NCBI RefSeq assembly: GCF_003841505.1
Contig: NZ_REGA01000009.1
Span: forward strand, 62,001 to 126,000
From: Natrarchaeobius chitinivorans
GTDB taxonomy: Archaea > Halobacteriota > Halobacteria > Halobacteriales > Natrialbaceae
Direction of reading: 5' to 3'
Length of the DNA: 64,000 bases
The translations under genes and the position numbers were made by a program. Of this stretch, positions 23,669-32,891 are shown piece after piece. Every line of letters starts with the position of its first letter. Within the stretch, counting starts at the first letter, position 1. The notes beneath the pieces were generated by a model, which made no database searches, was not told where the DNA came from, and saw only the letters and a program-made list of their open reading frames with translations.

Positions 23669-23766
23669 ACGTACCGAATACTCCCGCACCGGGGAAAATG
23701 ATTACGGACCGCGATCGATACCGACGGCTCTGAGGCGATTTCGACGTGAAAACGTTCGTCGTCGAG

Positions 23767-24222
23767 TTACGCGTAGCGCTCGAGTTCCGGTCGGTCGAGT
23801 TCTTCGAGGACGGCTCCGGCGGTGTCGTCGAGGAGGCTTCGTCCCTCGGGCGTGATCCGGCGTCCTTCGCCCTCGGCGGTTTCGACGAGGTCTTCTTCCT
23901 CGAGTTGCTGGAGGATGGTTCGGATCATGTTACGCGAGCCGTCCGCGCGTTTGTCGGGCGCGACCTGATAGCGGTTGGAACCGCTTTTCCCGCCGCCGTA
24001 TTCGGTCGAGAGCCGTTCGACGCCGACCGGACCGCGGTCGGCGACTTTCCGAAGGAGGCTCGCGGCGCGAACTGCCCAGTAGTTCTCCTGTTTTGGCGGG
24101 AGTTCGCGGTCGACACCGGTCTTGACGAACTTGCCCCAGTCGGGCTCGTCCAGCCGTTCCTCGAGATCGTCGGCGAGCGCCTCGATGAGGTCGTCCGCCG
24201 GAACGTCGTACATCGTAGCCAT
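23767..24222 (-). CDS. rps19e: 30S ribosomal protein S19e
   Basis: A 151-residue archaeal/eukaryotic ribosomal protein, with MATMYDVPADDLIEALADDL at the N-terminus and the conserved DWGKFVKTGVDRELPPKQ, then WAVRAASLLRKVADRGPVGV. It belongs to the head of the small subunit and is needed for 30S maturation. Start ATG 24222 matches the usual MATMYDV start. It is the first gene of a minus-strand group with the PDCD5 and PP-loop genes, and diverges from thiL. Confidence 0.96.
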   Translation of the reverse strand: MATMYDVPADDLIEALADDLEERLDEPDWGKFVKTGVDRELPPKQENYWAVRAASLLRKVADRGPVGVERLSTEYGGGKSGSNRYQVAPDKRADGSRNMIRTILQQLEEEDLVETAEGEGRRITPEGRSLLDDTAGAVLEELDRPELERYA

Positions 24223-24354
24223 TGGCGTTGGGTTCCCTTCCGCGGCATTTAAGACCATCGTATCGAGTCCAGACCGGTCGGTCCCGAAAGGAGCCGTGGC
24301 CCTCCCACCGGGACATTTCCGATCGTTTTTCGCCCTCGAGCGTCAACCGGGGGT

Positions 24355-25287
24355 ATGGACGAACGCGCCGCACTGGCGCTTCTGGAAGCGGAACTCGATT
24401 CCGTCGGCGACGACGCGGCCGTCGTCGGCGACCTCGTCGTAACGACGGATATGCTCCACGAGAAAACGGACTTTCCGCCGGGAACGACGCGGTACACGGC
24501 GGGCTGGCGCGCCGTCGGCGCGTCGCTGTCGGACGTCGCCGCGATGGGTGCAGAGGCCACGGCGGCGGTCGCCGCCTACGCCGTTCCCGAGTTCGATCGC
24601 GAGGAACTCCTCGCGTTCGTTCGCGGCGCGAGCGACGTCTGTGAACTCGTCGGTGCCGAGTACGTCGGCGGCGACCTCGACGGCCACGAGGAGTTTACCG
24701 TCGCGACGACGGCGTTCGGGCGGACCGACGATCCAGTACTTCGGAGCGGCGCGCGACCCGGCGACCTCGTCTGCGTCACGGGAACGCTCGGCCGTAGCGC
24801 CGCCGCGCTCGCGCTGTTCGAGCAGGCCACGGCGAGCGAGACGTCGCCGACCGACGAGACGTCGACGATCGACTCGGACAGCGCGCTCGAGCGGGCGAAC
24901 GAGCTGTTCCAGTTCGAGCCCCGCGTCGCGGCCGGACTCGCACTCGCTGCGCGGGCGACCGCCATGATGGACTCGAGCGACGGCCTCGCGCGCTCGCTCC
25001 ACCAGCTCGCCGAGGCGAGTGACTGCGGGTTCGCCATCGAGTCGGAGGCGATCCCGATCGACGACGCGGTCCGCGCGGTAACGGCGGGAGAGGAGGAGGC
25101 ACTCGAGCGCGCGACGACGTTCGGCGAGGACTTCGAACTCGTCGCGACCGTTCCGGAAGGGACCCTAGAGGACGTCCACGCGGCGAGTGACGTTCCGATC
25201 ACGCCGATCGGGTCGGTCGTCGACCACGGAGACGGGATCACGCTCGACGGCGACGAACTCGCGGATCGCGGGTACACACACGGCTGA
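24355..25287 (+). CDS. thiL: Thiamine-monophosphate kinase
   Basis: A 310-residue PurM-fold kinase that phosphorylates thiamine monophosphate to thiamine pyrophosphate. The metal/ATP site GDDAAVVGDLVVTTDML, the SLSDVAAMGAEATAAV motif, GGDLDG and the TAMMDSSDGLARSLHQLAE motif are all intact. It is slightly shorter at the N-terminus than bacterial ThiL but typical of archaea. The ATG is at 24355. It is convergent with the site-2 protease gene, with three 23-bp tandem repeats between them. Confidence 0.92.
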   Translation: MDERAALALLEAELDSVGDDAAVVGDLVVTTDMLHEKTDFPPGTTRYTAGWRAVGASLSDVAAMGAEATAAVAAYAVPEFDREELLAFVRGASDVCELVGAEYVGGDLDGHEEFTVATTAFGRTDDPVLRSGARPGDLVCVTGTLGRSAAALALFEQATASETSPTDETSTIDSDSALERANELFQFEPRVAAGLALAARATAMMDSSDGLARSLHQLAEASDCGFAIESEAIPIDDAVRAVTAGEEEALERATTFGEDFELVATVPEGTLEDVHAASDVPITPIGSVVDHGDGITLDGDELADRGYTHG

Positions 25288-25312
25288 ACGACCCGAAACA
25301 CTCCGATATCGC

Positions 25313-25381
25313 AGGCCGGAACGGTCCCAAACCGGAGGCCGCAACGGTCCGAAACCGCAGGCCGTAACGGTCCGAAACCGC
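25313..25381 (+). repeat. Three 23-bp tandem repeats
   Basis: Units at 25313-25335, 25336-25358 and 25359-25381 share AGGCCG-AACGGTCC-AAACCG. They lie 25 bp after the thiL stop, between convergent genes. There are no spacers, so this is not a CRISPR array. Confidence 0.85.
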
Positions 25382-25408
25382 AGGCGTTTCGATCCGACTC
25401 GAGCCCCA

Positions 25409-26569
25409 TCACTCGATTATCGCGATCGGAACGGCCATGAAACAGAGGACGCCCAGCGCGAACGTGACGATTCCGAGCAGGATCCGGCCGAGACCGAGTC
25501 GATCGTCGCGGACCGGATGGGCCGGGCCGACGGAGGCGAGGACCGCGGTAAAGACGCCCCAGACTGCCCAGATGAACACCGAATTGCCGCTGTAGCCGCT
25601 CACGTAGTAGAGGTAGGCAGCGAGGCCGAAGAGGACGCCCGGAACCAGCGCCGCGATCGTCTCCTGGTACTCGCCGGCCATCGCCCGGAGGATGTGACCG
25701 CCGTCGAGTTGGCCGACAGGGATCAGGTTGAGGAAGGTGACGAACATGCCGACCCAGCCGCCGATGACGACGGGATTTACCGCCGTCGTCGGATCGTCCC
25801 GATACAGCGGCTGGTCGAACGCCGCGGCGAGCATCTCGAGCAACGGCGGGTAGCCGAGCTGGATCTGGATCGCGTCCGGATCCTGTACGACCGCTTCCGG
25901 TGCGGTCACCGGCGGCAGGTGAAGCCCTACGATGGTTACGGCAACCGTCGCGACCAGTCCCGCGATCGGTCCGGCGACGCCGATGTCGAACAGCGCTTTC
26001 CGGTCGGGCATGCGCCCTTTCATCTTGATCACGGCCCCCATCGTTCCGATGAGCGTCGGCACCGGGATGAAATACGGGAGCGACGCGTCGACGCCGTGGT
26101 AGCGGCTCATCACGTAGTGGCCCATCTCGTGGACGCCGAGCACGCCGAGGATCGCGGCGGTAAACGGCCACGCGCGCCACATTTCCGTCGGATTGGCGAA
26201 CGGGTCGATGTGATACCACATCGATCCGGCAAACAGCGTGGAGACGACCGTCAGAACGAGCAACACGACGTTCGTCCTGGGAATACCATCGCTGGCGCTA
26301 TCGCCGGTGTTCGGTTCGGCGACGAGAACGAACTCGCCGTGTCGAGTCCGAAACTCGAGGTCGTAGCCGGCCTCACGGAAGACCGACCACAGGTCTGCCG
26401 TCACGTCCTCGGGCGGAACCAGCGGATCGCCGTAGTACACCAGTTGTTCGTCTTCGATCCTGGTCTCGTAGACCGTAAACACCGATTCGATCCGCTCGAG
26501 TGGCGGCCCGTCCGCTGGAGCATCGACGCTCGACGATGCTCCGTACGCGGACGGATCGACGTCATCCAT
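25409..26569 (-). CDS. Site-2 protease (M50 family) membrane metalloprotease
   Basis: A 386-residue membrane protease. An N-terminal soluble region of about 100 residues precedes five to six transmembrane segments. The zinc-binding HEMGH lies in the segment VLGVHEMGHYVMS, and the third ligand Asp is in FLNLIPVGQLDGGHIL. It probably cleaves membrane-bound substrates such as anti-sigma-like factors or remnant signal peptides. The ATG at 26569 is preceded at 26594-26603 by a TATAAAAAAA box, suggesting a leaderless mRNA. A second, PDZ-containing site-2 protease lies at 31039-32874. Confidence 0.9.
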   Translation of the reverse strand: MDDVDPSAYGASSSVDAPADGPPLERIESVFTVYETRIEDEQLVYYGDPLVPPEDVTADLWSVFREAGYDLEFRTRHGEFVLVAEPNTGDSASDGIPRTNVVLLVLTVVSTLFAGSMWYHIDPFANPTEMWRAWPFTAAILGVLGVHEMGHYVMSRYHGVDASLPYFIPVPTLIGTMGAVIKMKGRMPDRKALFDIGVAGPIAGLVATVAVTIVGLHLPPVTAPEAVVQDPDAIQIQLGYPPLLEMLAAAFDQPLYRDDPTTAVNPVVIGGWVGMFVTFLNLIPVGQLDGGHILRAMAGEYQETIAALVPGVLFGLAAYLYYVSGYSGNSVFIWAVWGVFTAVLASVGPAHPVRDDRLGLGRILLGIVTFALGVLCFMAVPIAIIE

Positions 26570-26593
26570 CACCCGTGGATCACTCGCCGCTCG

Positions 26594-26603
26594 TATAAAA
26601 AAA
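26594..26603 (-). promoter_or_regulatory. TATA box of the site-2 protease gene
   Basis: TATAAAAAAA on the plus strand (TTTTTTTATA on the minus) is centred about 29 bases upstream of the ATG at 26569, the spacing of a leaderless archaeal promoter. Confidence 0.5.
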
Positions 26604-26771
26604 GACCGCGAACGAAATGTGACGTCCGCGACCGACGTCAGCGAGGTCGTGCCGGATGGCGTCGACGACGCGCCGGCAGTTCGTAGCAGGGCATGGCATG
26701 GCTGGATGATCCGGGTCGGCCGTCGTTCGGGGAACGCGACGGCCACCGTTCGCGAAGACGACTCGCTTCGA

Positions 26772-27011
26772 TCAGGCGGGCTCGACTCGCCACGTGGTCG
26801 CGCTCGTGTACGACCACTTCTCGATCTCGAGTTCGGTCGCGGATTCGGAGAGTTTGACCATCAACGCGCCGATCTCCTTCGGAGACAGGCCGACGTCGTC
26901 GGCGATGAACTTGCCCTTGAAGTACAGTTCACCGTCTTCGGCGCGTTCGCGAAGGTAGCGTTTCAGGCGGCGTTCTTTGCTTTCCGTGGAGGGTTGGGCT
27001 GTCGTGCTCAT
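26772..27011 (-). CDS. Small winged-helix protein of unknown function (DUF7123-like)
   Basis: A 79-residue protein. After a flexible 12-residue N-terminus, a basic helix (KERRLKRYLRERAEDG) is followed by LYFKGKFIADDVGLSPKEIG, the shape of a small winged HTH. The C-terminal strand ends in SYTSATTWRVEPA. It resembles a widespread small haloarchaeal family, probably a DNA-binding protein. The ATG at 27011 follows a good TATA box at 27041-27050 with a very short leader. Confidence 0.75.
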   Translation of the reverse strand: MSTTAQPSTESKERRLKRYLRERAEDGELYFKGKFIADDVGLSPKEIGALMVKLSESATELEIEKWSYTSATTWRVEPA

Positions 27012-27040
27012 CGACGTCGGGCCCTTGTGAGGGGGATATG

Positions 27041-27050
27041 TTATAAAGGA
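27041..27050 (-). promoter_or_regulatory. TATA box of the small winged-helix gene
   Basis: TCCTTTATAA on the minus strand lies about 30-39 bases upstream of the ATG at 27011. The adjacent 27060-27265 stretch is markedly A+T-rich, which fits a strong promoter region. I see no gene there. Confidence 0.55.
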
Positions 27051-27265
27051 GGGACGCTTGACGAAATTTCGGTTGTGTTCAGGATTTCGCCCGGTAATAC
27101 ACCTTTTACCTCGATTTAAGATCTGTTTTCTCGATCGATCAGATGGCTCGAGAACGTTCAAAGCGGGATCTAACTCATTATCTCTGCCGAATCATTCTCC
27201 GTTATTATACGTTCGTATTTCTCTGACTGTCGCTGTATTCTATCTGGATGACCTGGAATCAACGG

Positions 27266-28105
27266 TCAGGATCGCTCGTGAACCCAGAACTCGTCCTCGA
27301 CCGTCACTTCCTTCTTGAAAAGTGGCACCTCGTCTTTCAGGCGATTGATGCCGTCCTCGACGGTCCGAAAGGCCTCCTCGCGGTGGCCGGCGAGGACGAC
27401 AACGAAGACGATGTCCTCGCCGTCCTCGACGACGCCCGTGCGGTGGTGCATCTCGATCGCGAACACTCCCTCGCGCGCCTCGAGTTCGGCCTCGAGCGCC
27501 GCCATGCGCTCGTCGGCGACGCCCTCGTACTTCTCGAACTCGAGGTACTTCGTCGGCGCGTCGTCGTCGCTGTCACGCGCTCGCACTCGTCCGGTGAAGG
27601 TTGCGATCGCGCCCGCACGATCGGCCGACGGCGATCGTTTGACGCGAGCGACGAGCGACTCGAGGGTGACGTAGGGTTCGGTCTCCTCGAGACGCGCATG
27701 GAGGTCTACCGTCTCGAGTTCGACCGCCGTCTCGACGGTCGCGAGGACGTCGGGGCCGTCGTCTCCCGCGTCCGTCGGGTCGGAGCCGACGACGATCGAC
27801 GGATACCGGAGCGTCGGGACGCCCGCGACGATCGCGTACTCACAGTCGATGGCCAGCCGATCGAGCGCGCCCTCGACCGAGAGTCCGGTCCCGCTGGCGC
27901 TCCAGTCTCCGTCCGCGCCGAGGTCGTACGTGACGTCGCCGCCGACAGTCGGCGACTGGTGAGCGTGGGTGCCGTCGGCGATAGTCGCGTCGTATCTGAC
28001 GACGCCGACCCGTCCCGCTTGCGAGAGTTCGTCCGCCGCTCGATCCACGACCCGATCGAGTGCACCGTCGGGCGCGTCCGAACCGAGAATACCGAGTACG
28101 TGCAT
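27266..28105 (-). CDS. moaE: Molybdopterin synthase large subunit MoaE with N-terminal extra domain
   Basis: A 279-residue fusion. The C-terminal 140 residues are MoaE: AIATFTGRVRARDSDDDAPT, YLEFEKYEGVADERMAALE, FAIEMHHRTGVVEDGEDIVF, VVLAGHREEAFRTVEDGINR and VPLFKKE, which carries the conserved catalytic lysines. This subunit transfers sulfur from MoaD to precursor Z to make molybdopterin. The N-terminal half (LGILGSDAPDGALDRVVDRA) resembles a MobB-like P-loop domain but lacks a clear GKT Walker A, so nucleotide binding is doubtful. The start is at 28105. Other Moco genes sit elsewhere in the window. Confidence 0.88.
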   Translation of the reverse strand: MHVLGILGSDAPDGALDRVVDRAADELSQAGRVGVVRYDATIADGTHAHQSPTVGGDVTYDLGADGDWSASGTGLSVEGALDRLAIDCEYAIVAGVPTLRYPSIVVGSDPTDAGDDGPDVLATVETAVELETVDLHARLEETEPYVTLESLVARVKRSPSADRAGAIATFTGRVRARDSDDDAPTKYLEFEKYEGVADERMAALEAELEAREGVFAIEMHHRTGVVEDGEDIVFVVVLAGHREEAFRTVEDGINRLKDEVPLFKKEVTVEDEFWVHERS

Positions 28106-28257
28106 ACTATTGACAAGGCCACGTCACACTTTGTAGCTGTCGCCACGGTCGCGTCTCCGTCTTCGTCGGCGTCACCACGGTCGTCCCCCACCGTCGGTGC
28201 CATCGGCTTCCGGTGTATGGGTTCTGCTACGCCCGGTCGTCCGGGCACCGTTCTGCC

Positions 28258-28343
28258 CTATAGTGACAACTGAAACGATTTGCACACCGATCGCCGATCC
28301 GTCCCGCGATCGGGTGTGGGGTGACGTTCAGTGGCTACTATAG
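28258..28343. mobile_element. MITE family A, copy 2
   Basis: An 80-bp element (28261-28340) with CTATAG at both borders, hence TA duplicates at 28259-28260 and 28341-28342. It lies between the divergent moaE and pyrH genes. The interior differs slightly from copies 1 and 3 (CCCGCGATCGGGTGTGGGG). Confidence 0.88.
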
Positions 28344-28491
28344 TCGTGTGGGTTGGGCTACCGCCACACTCGTGTGGGTTGGGCTACCGCCGGGCTCGAG
28401 CGAGATCGATCGGAAACGGGGGCACACGAAACCGAGTCGGAGAGTCCACTTGGCAACCCTTAAGATTGCAACCCGGTTACACCGGGTTAGC

Positions 28492-29220
28492 ATGAAAGTG
28501 GTCGTCTCTATCGGCGGGAGCGTACTCGTACCCGAACCCGGGGCTCACCGGGTGGCCGAACACGCGGCCGTCGTCGAAAACCTCGTCGCGGACGGCTGTC
28601 GCGTCGGCGCTGTCGTCGGAGGCGGCGGCGTCGCACGCGAGTACATCGGTGCCGCTCGCGAACTCGGCGCGAACGAGATCGAACTCGATCAGCTCGGGAT
28701 CGACGTCACCCGGCTCAACGCGCGATTGCTCATCGCGGCGCTCGGCGAGGAGTCGATCACCGCACCGGCGCTCGATTACGAGGAGGCCGGCGAGGCGCTT
28801 CGGCAGGGGAACGTCTCCGTGATGGGCGGCGTCGCGCCGGCCCAGACGACCGACGCCGTCGGTGCCGCCCTCGCGGAGTACGTCGACGCCGACCTGCTCG
28901 TCTACGCGACCAGCGTGTCGGGCGTCTACAGCGACGACCCCAACGAGGACGACGCGGCGACGAAGTACGACGAACTCTCGGCGGCGGACCTCGTCGACGT
29001 CATCGCCGGCCTCGAGATGAACGCCGGCGCGTCGGCACCGGTCGATCTGCTCGCAGCGAAGATCATCCAGCGGTCGGGAATGCGGACGATCGTCCTCGAC
29101 GGAACGGATCCGGATCGGATCTCCCGGGCGGTCCGCTACGGCGACCACGAGGGAACTGACGTGATCCCCGACGGCGTCGGAGAAGAGCCGACCTACTGGG
29201 CGGAACACGAGAATGAGTGA
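28492..29220 (+). CDS. pyrH: UMP kinase (archaeal type)
   Basis: A 242-residue amino-acid-kinase-fold enzyme that makes UDP from UMP. Motifs include MKVVVSIGGSVLVPEPG, VGAVVGGGGVAREYIGAARE, QLGIDVTRLNARLL, and VYATSVSGVYSDDP near the nucleotide site. It is typical of archaeal PyrH in size and start. The ATG at 28492 follows a promoter-like region after the MITE. It overlaps lysS by 8 bases, giving a translationally coupled pyrH-lysS pair. Confidence 0.93.
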   Translation: MKVVVSIGGSVLVPEPGAHRVAEHAAVVENLVADGCRVGAVVGGGGVAREYIGAARELGANEIELDQLGIDVTRLNARLLIAALGEESITAPALDYEEAGEALRQGNVSVMGGVAPAQTTDAVGAALAEYVDADLLVYATSVSGVYSDDPNEDDAATKYDELSAADLVDVIAGLEMNAGASAPVDLLAAKIIQRSGMRTIVLDGTDPDRISRAVRYGDHEGTDVIPDGVGEEPTYWAEHENE

Positions 29221-30931
29221 CGACCGACCCGGCATCGAATCGGACGACAGCGTCGTCGATCCGGCGAACCCGTACACGCTCCAACGAGCCGACGACCACC
29301 ACGCGTTCTGGGCCGACGCCGTCGCGGACCGCGTCGAAGCCCGCGTCGACGACCAGCGCGAGCGTGGCGTTCGTGATCGGGACGATCCGATCGTCGTCAA
29401 GGGTGGAATCTCGCCGTCCGGCGTCCCTCACCTCGGCAACGTCAACGAGATCATGCGGGGATACTACGTCGCCGAGGTGCTGCGCGAGCGCGGCCACGAC
29501 GTCCGGCAGGTGTTCACCGCGGACGACCGCGACCCCCTTCGGAAGCTCCCGCGAACCCTCTGTGATCTCGAGGGGAACCTCGTCGATCTGGGGGAGGTAG
29601 ACGCGGGCGCGCTCGGGCGGAACCTCGGTGCGCCGTACACGGACATTCCCGACCCCTTCGGCTGTTGTGACTCCTACGGCGAGCACTTCTCGACGATCAT
29701 CCAGGACAGCGCGGACGCCGTCGACGTCCCGATCGAACTGATCTCGAACACCGAACTGTACGAAACCGGTGCGTTCGACGAGATGACCCGGTACGTGCTC
29801 GAAAACCGCGATCGCGCACGCGAGGTTCTCGCCGACTACCAGGACAAAGTCGACGACGACTACGTCCCCTTCAACCCGATCTGTGAGGAGTGTGGCAAGA
29901 TCACCGAGACGGTAACGGGCGTCGACCTCGAGGGGGAACCGTCGGTCGAGTACCGCTGTACCGACATGGACGCCGGCGAGCGTCCGATCGACGGCTGTGG
30001 CCACGAGGGGACGGCGACGCTGCGAGAGGGGAAGATGCCGTGGCGGTTCGAGTGGCCGACCCAGTGGGAGATACTGGGCGTCGACTTCGAGCCGTTCGGC
30101 AAGGACCACGCCGAAGGCTCGTGGCCGAGCGGACAGGACGTCGCGCGCAACGTCCTCGAGATCGAGCCGCCGGTGCCGATGGTCTACGAGTGGTTCACCC
30201 TCGACGGCGAGCCGTTTTCCTCCTCCGAAGGAAACGTCGTCCTCGTTTCGGACGTCCTCGAGTTGCTCGAATCCGAGGTGTTGCGATACTTCTTCGCGAA
30301 AGACCCCGCGAAGGCGCGGGATTTCAGCATCGAACGCCTCGACCAGCTCGTCGACGAGTTCGACCGGCTCGAGGCGGTCTACTTCGACGAGGTCGACGCC
30401 GACGAGGACGAGACGGCGTTCGCAAAGCGGGTCTACCCGCTCGTCGTGGAGGAGCCCCGAGAAGAGCGGATCCGGCTGCCGTACACGTTCGCCGCGGTGC
30501 TTGGCATGACCGATGACCCCGACCTGCGCGAGGAGATCGCTCGTCGCGAAGGCCACGTTCCGGACGACGCGCCCGGGTGGGCCGTCGAGGGTGCACTCGC
30601 CCGCGTCGAACAGGCACGCAACTGGGCACGCCGGACCGGAAACGAGTTCGACTACGAACTCAAGCGACGCGAGATACCCGATCACGAGTTCGACGACGCG
30701 ACCGAGGACGCGCTCGCGGAACTCGCCGACTACATCGAGGAGGGCCACGACCCCGACGAGATCCAGGGCGAAATCTACGAGACCGCGAAACGCCACGACG
30801 TCGACGTCGGCGACTTCTTCGGGGCCGGCTACCGGCTGTTCTTCGACGAAGAGCAGGGGCCGAAACTCGGCCCGTTCCTCGCGAAAGTAGACCGCGAGTT
30901 CGTCGTTGACCGATTGCGTCGGGAACGGTAG
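29213..30931 (+). CDS. lysS: Lysine-tRNA ligase, class I
   Basis: A 572-residue class I LysRS, found in archaea and a few bacteria. The HIGH equivalent lies in GGISPSGVPHLGNVNEIMRG and the KMSKS equivalent in PFSSSEGNVVLVSDVLEL. A zinc-binding insert has FNPICEECGK and a second Cys/His cluster (YRCTDMDAG, DGCGHEG). The start overlaps pyrH by 8 bases. The last codons and TAG stop are tandemly duplicated as a 35-bp unit downstream. The protein itself is complete. Confidence 0.96.
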   Translation: MSDDRPGIESDDSVVDPANPYTLQRADDHHAFWADAVADRVEARVDDQRERGVRDRDDPIVVKGGISPSGVPHLGNVNEIMRGYYVAEVLRERGHDVRQVFTADDRDPLRKLPRTLCDLEGNLVDLGEVDAGALGRNLGAPYTDIPDPFGCCDSYGEHFSTIIQDSADAVDVPIELISNTELYETGAFDEMTRYVLENRDRAREVLADYQDKVDDDYVPFNPICEECGKITETVTGVDLEGEPSVEYRCTDMDAGERPIDGCGHEGTATLREGKMPWRFEWPTQWEILGVDFEPFGKDHAEGSWPSGQDVARNVLEIEPPVPMVYEWFTLDGEPFSSSEGNVVLVSDVLELLESEVLRYFFAKDPAKARDFSIERLDQLVDEFDRLEAVYFDEVDADEDETAFAKRVYPLVVEEPREERIRLPYTFAAVLGMTDDPDLREEIARREGHVPDDAPGWAVEGALARVEQARNWARRTGNEFDYELKRREIPDHEFDDATEDALAELADYIEEGHDPDEIQGEIYETAKRHDVDVGDFFGAGYRLFFDEEQGPKLGPFLAKVDREFVVDRLRRER

Positions 30932-30981
30932 TTCGTCGTCGCGGCCGATTACGTCGGGAACGGTAGTTCGTCGTCGCGGCC
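30912..30981 (+). repeat. 35-bp tandem duplication spanning the lysS stop codon
   Basis: Units 30912-30946 and 30947-30981 differ at one base. The first contains the last six codons and TAG of lysS. The copy lies entirely downstream, so the protein is unchanged. Confidence 0.9.
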
Positions 30982-31038
30982 GACTGCGGTGCGAACCAGA
31001 CAAAAGCCATTTGAGAACCCCTCCCCGAGTAACGGTAG

Positions 31039-32874
31039 ATGGTCACCGGTTCCCTCGCGCTCGTTTCGGTTCCCGAACTCTTCGGATCGGAGACGCTGAC
31101 GTGGGTCCTCGTCGGGTTGTTCGTCTACTGGTTCGCGATTATTTCGCTGCGTAACGCCGGAATCCTTCCGGAGTTCGTCGGTACCCAGGGACCGATCCTG
31201 ACCTTCCATACCAAACGAGGAAGGGAATTTCTCGACTGGCTTTCGGGCCCGAAGCGGTTCTGGCGCGCGTGGGCCAACATCGGTATCGGCATCGCGCTGG
31301 TCGTGATGGTCGCGATGTTCGGCTTTCTCCTGCTCGCGGCGATCGCCGCACTCACCTCGCCACAGCCGTCTACGGCCGTCCAGCAACCACGCAACGTCCT
31401 CGTCATCCCTGGCGTCAACGACTTCCTCCCGCTGTCGGCGACGCCTGGCATCGTCTTCGGCTTGCTCGTCGGCCTCGTCGTCCACGAGGGTGGACACGGA
31501 TTGCTCTGTCGGGTCGAGGACATCGACATCGAGTCGATGGGGATCGCGATGCTCGCGATCATCCCGATCGGCGCGTTCGTCGAGCCCGACCAGGAAAGCA
31601 GCAAGAACGCCTCGAGAGGCGGCCAGACGCGGATGTTCGCCGCGGGCGTGACGAACAACTTCGCGATCACGATCGTCGTCTTCGCGCTTCTGTTCGGGCC
31701 GATCGCCGGAGCGATCGCCGTCGCACCCGGAGCCGCCGTCGGCGGCGTCGAACCGGACTCGCCCGCGGCGCAGGCCGACATCGAACCCGGCGACCGGATC
31801 ACCGCCGTCGGCGGCGAACCGGTCGAGAGCAACGACGACCTCGCCGAGCGCATCGAGGCCACCGGTGACGACGCGATCGCCGTCGAAATCGACGAGGAAC
31901 GGACGGTGGAGGTCGACCGGTCGCTGATCGTCTCCGCGAGCGTCCAGACCGACGCGGTCGGACTGGAAAACGGCGACGTGATCCTCGCCGTCGACGGGAC
32001 GGAGGTCGCCACCGAAGCCGAATTCCTCGAGGCCGTCGGCGAGAGCGAGACGGTGACGCTCACCGTCGCGACCGACGGCGGCACCGAAAACCGCGACGTT
32101 CCGGTCGGCGGACTCGTCCAGATCGCCGAGGACGGCCCGCTGGCACAAAGCGGTGCGCCGGCCGGCGAACAACTGGTCATCACTCGCTTCGACGGCGATC
32201 GAACGCCCTCGGACGGGGCGTTAAACGACCGACTCGGCACGACCGATCCCGGCGACGAGGTTACGATCACCGGCTACCTCGACGGCGAACGCGTCGAGTA
32301 CGACGTCACGCTCGGTGATCGCAGCCAGCTGACCGGCGGCGGCACCGTCGGGTTCTACAGCGCGTCCGGTATCTCCGGCGCTTCCATGTCTCCGCTCGGC
32401 CTCGAGTTGTACCCCGCCGAGGCGTACCTCACGATACTCGGCGGCGACACCGGCGAAGAACTCGCCGGAGTGACGGATTCGTTCCTCGGGAAGATCGGTC
32501 TCGCGCTTCTGTTGCCGATCATCGGCGTCGTCGGCATGCTTCCGTTCAACTTCGCCGGCTTCACCGGCGGCATAGAGAACTTCTACGAGGTTCAGGGCAG
32601 CCTCGCCATTTTCGGCGACGGGGCGATCTTCATGATCGCGAACCTGCTGTTCTGGACCGGCTGGATCAACGTCCAGCTCGGCTTTTTCAACTGCATTCCG
32701 GCGTTCCCGCTCGACGGCGGCCACATCCTCCGGACCAGCACCGAGGCGATCGCCTCACGGCTTCCGATCGAGGCGACGCGCGGAATGGTCCGCGTCGTCA
32801 CGACGACGGTCGGGGTGACGATGCTGATCAGCTTCCTCGCGATGTTGTTCGCGCCGGGACTGCTCGCGGGCTGA
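31039..32874 (+). CDS. Site-2 protease with two PDZ-like domains
   Basis: A 611-residue M50 membrane metalloprotease. Order: N-terminal membrane segments, the zinc site HEGGH in LVGLVVHEGGHGLLCRVED, a membrane helix, two tandem PDZ-like domains (around GGVEPDSPAAQADIEPGDRI and ASVQTDAVGLENGDVIL), then further segments with the third zinc ligand in CIPAFPLDGGHILR. The PDZ domains probably gate substrate access. It follows lysS by about 110 bp on the same strand. It is distinct from the shorter site-2 protease at 25409-26569, which lacks PDZ. Confidence 0.9.
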   Translation: MVTGSLALVSVPELFGSETLTWVLVGLFVYWFAIISLRNAGILPEFVGTQGPILTFHTKRGREFLDWLSGPKRFWRAWANIGIGIALVVMVAMFGFLLLAAIAALTSPQPSTAVQQPRNVLVIPGVNDFLPLSATPGIVFGLLVGLVVHEGGHGLLCRVEDIDIESMGIAMLAIIPIGAFVEPDQESSKNASRGGQTRMFAAGVTNNFAITIVVFALLFGPIAGAIAVAPGAAVGGVEPDSPAAQADIEPGDRITAVGGEPVESNDDLAERIEATGDDAIAVEIDEERTVEVDRSLIVSASVQTDAVGLENGDVILAVDGTEVATEAEFLEAVGESETVTLTVATDGGTENRDVPVGGLVQIAEDGPLAQSGAPAGEQLVITRFDGDRTPSDGALNDRLGTTDPGDEVTITGYLDGERVEYDVTLGDRSQLTGGGTVGFYSASGISGASMSPLGLELYPAEAYLTILGGDTGEELAGVTDSFLGKIGLALLLPIIGVVGMLPFNFAGFTGGIENFYEVQGSLAIFGDGAIFMIANLLFWTGWINVQLGFFNCIPAFPLDGGHILRTSTEAIASRLPIEATRGMVRVVTTTVGVTMLISFLAMLFAPGLLAG

Positions 32875-32891
32875 GCCCTCGATCCGTTTCT

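Noticed and set aside
29063-31003. A 646-codon minus-strand open frame antisense to lysS
   Set aside because: No domain is visible; it is opposite a clear class I LysRS gene and explained by codon bias.
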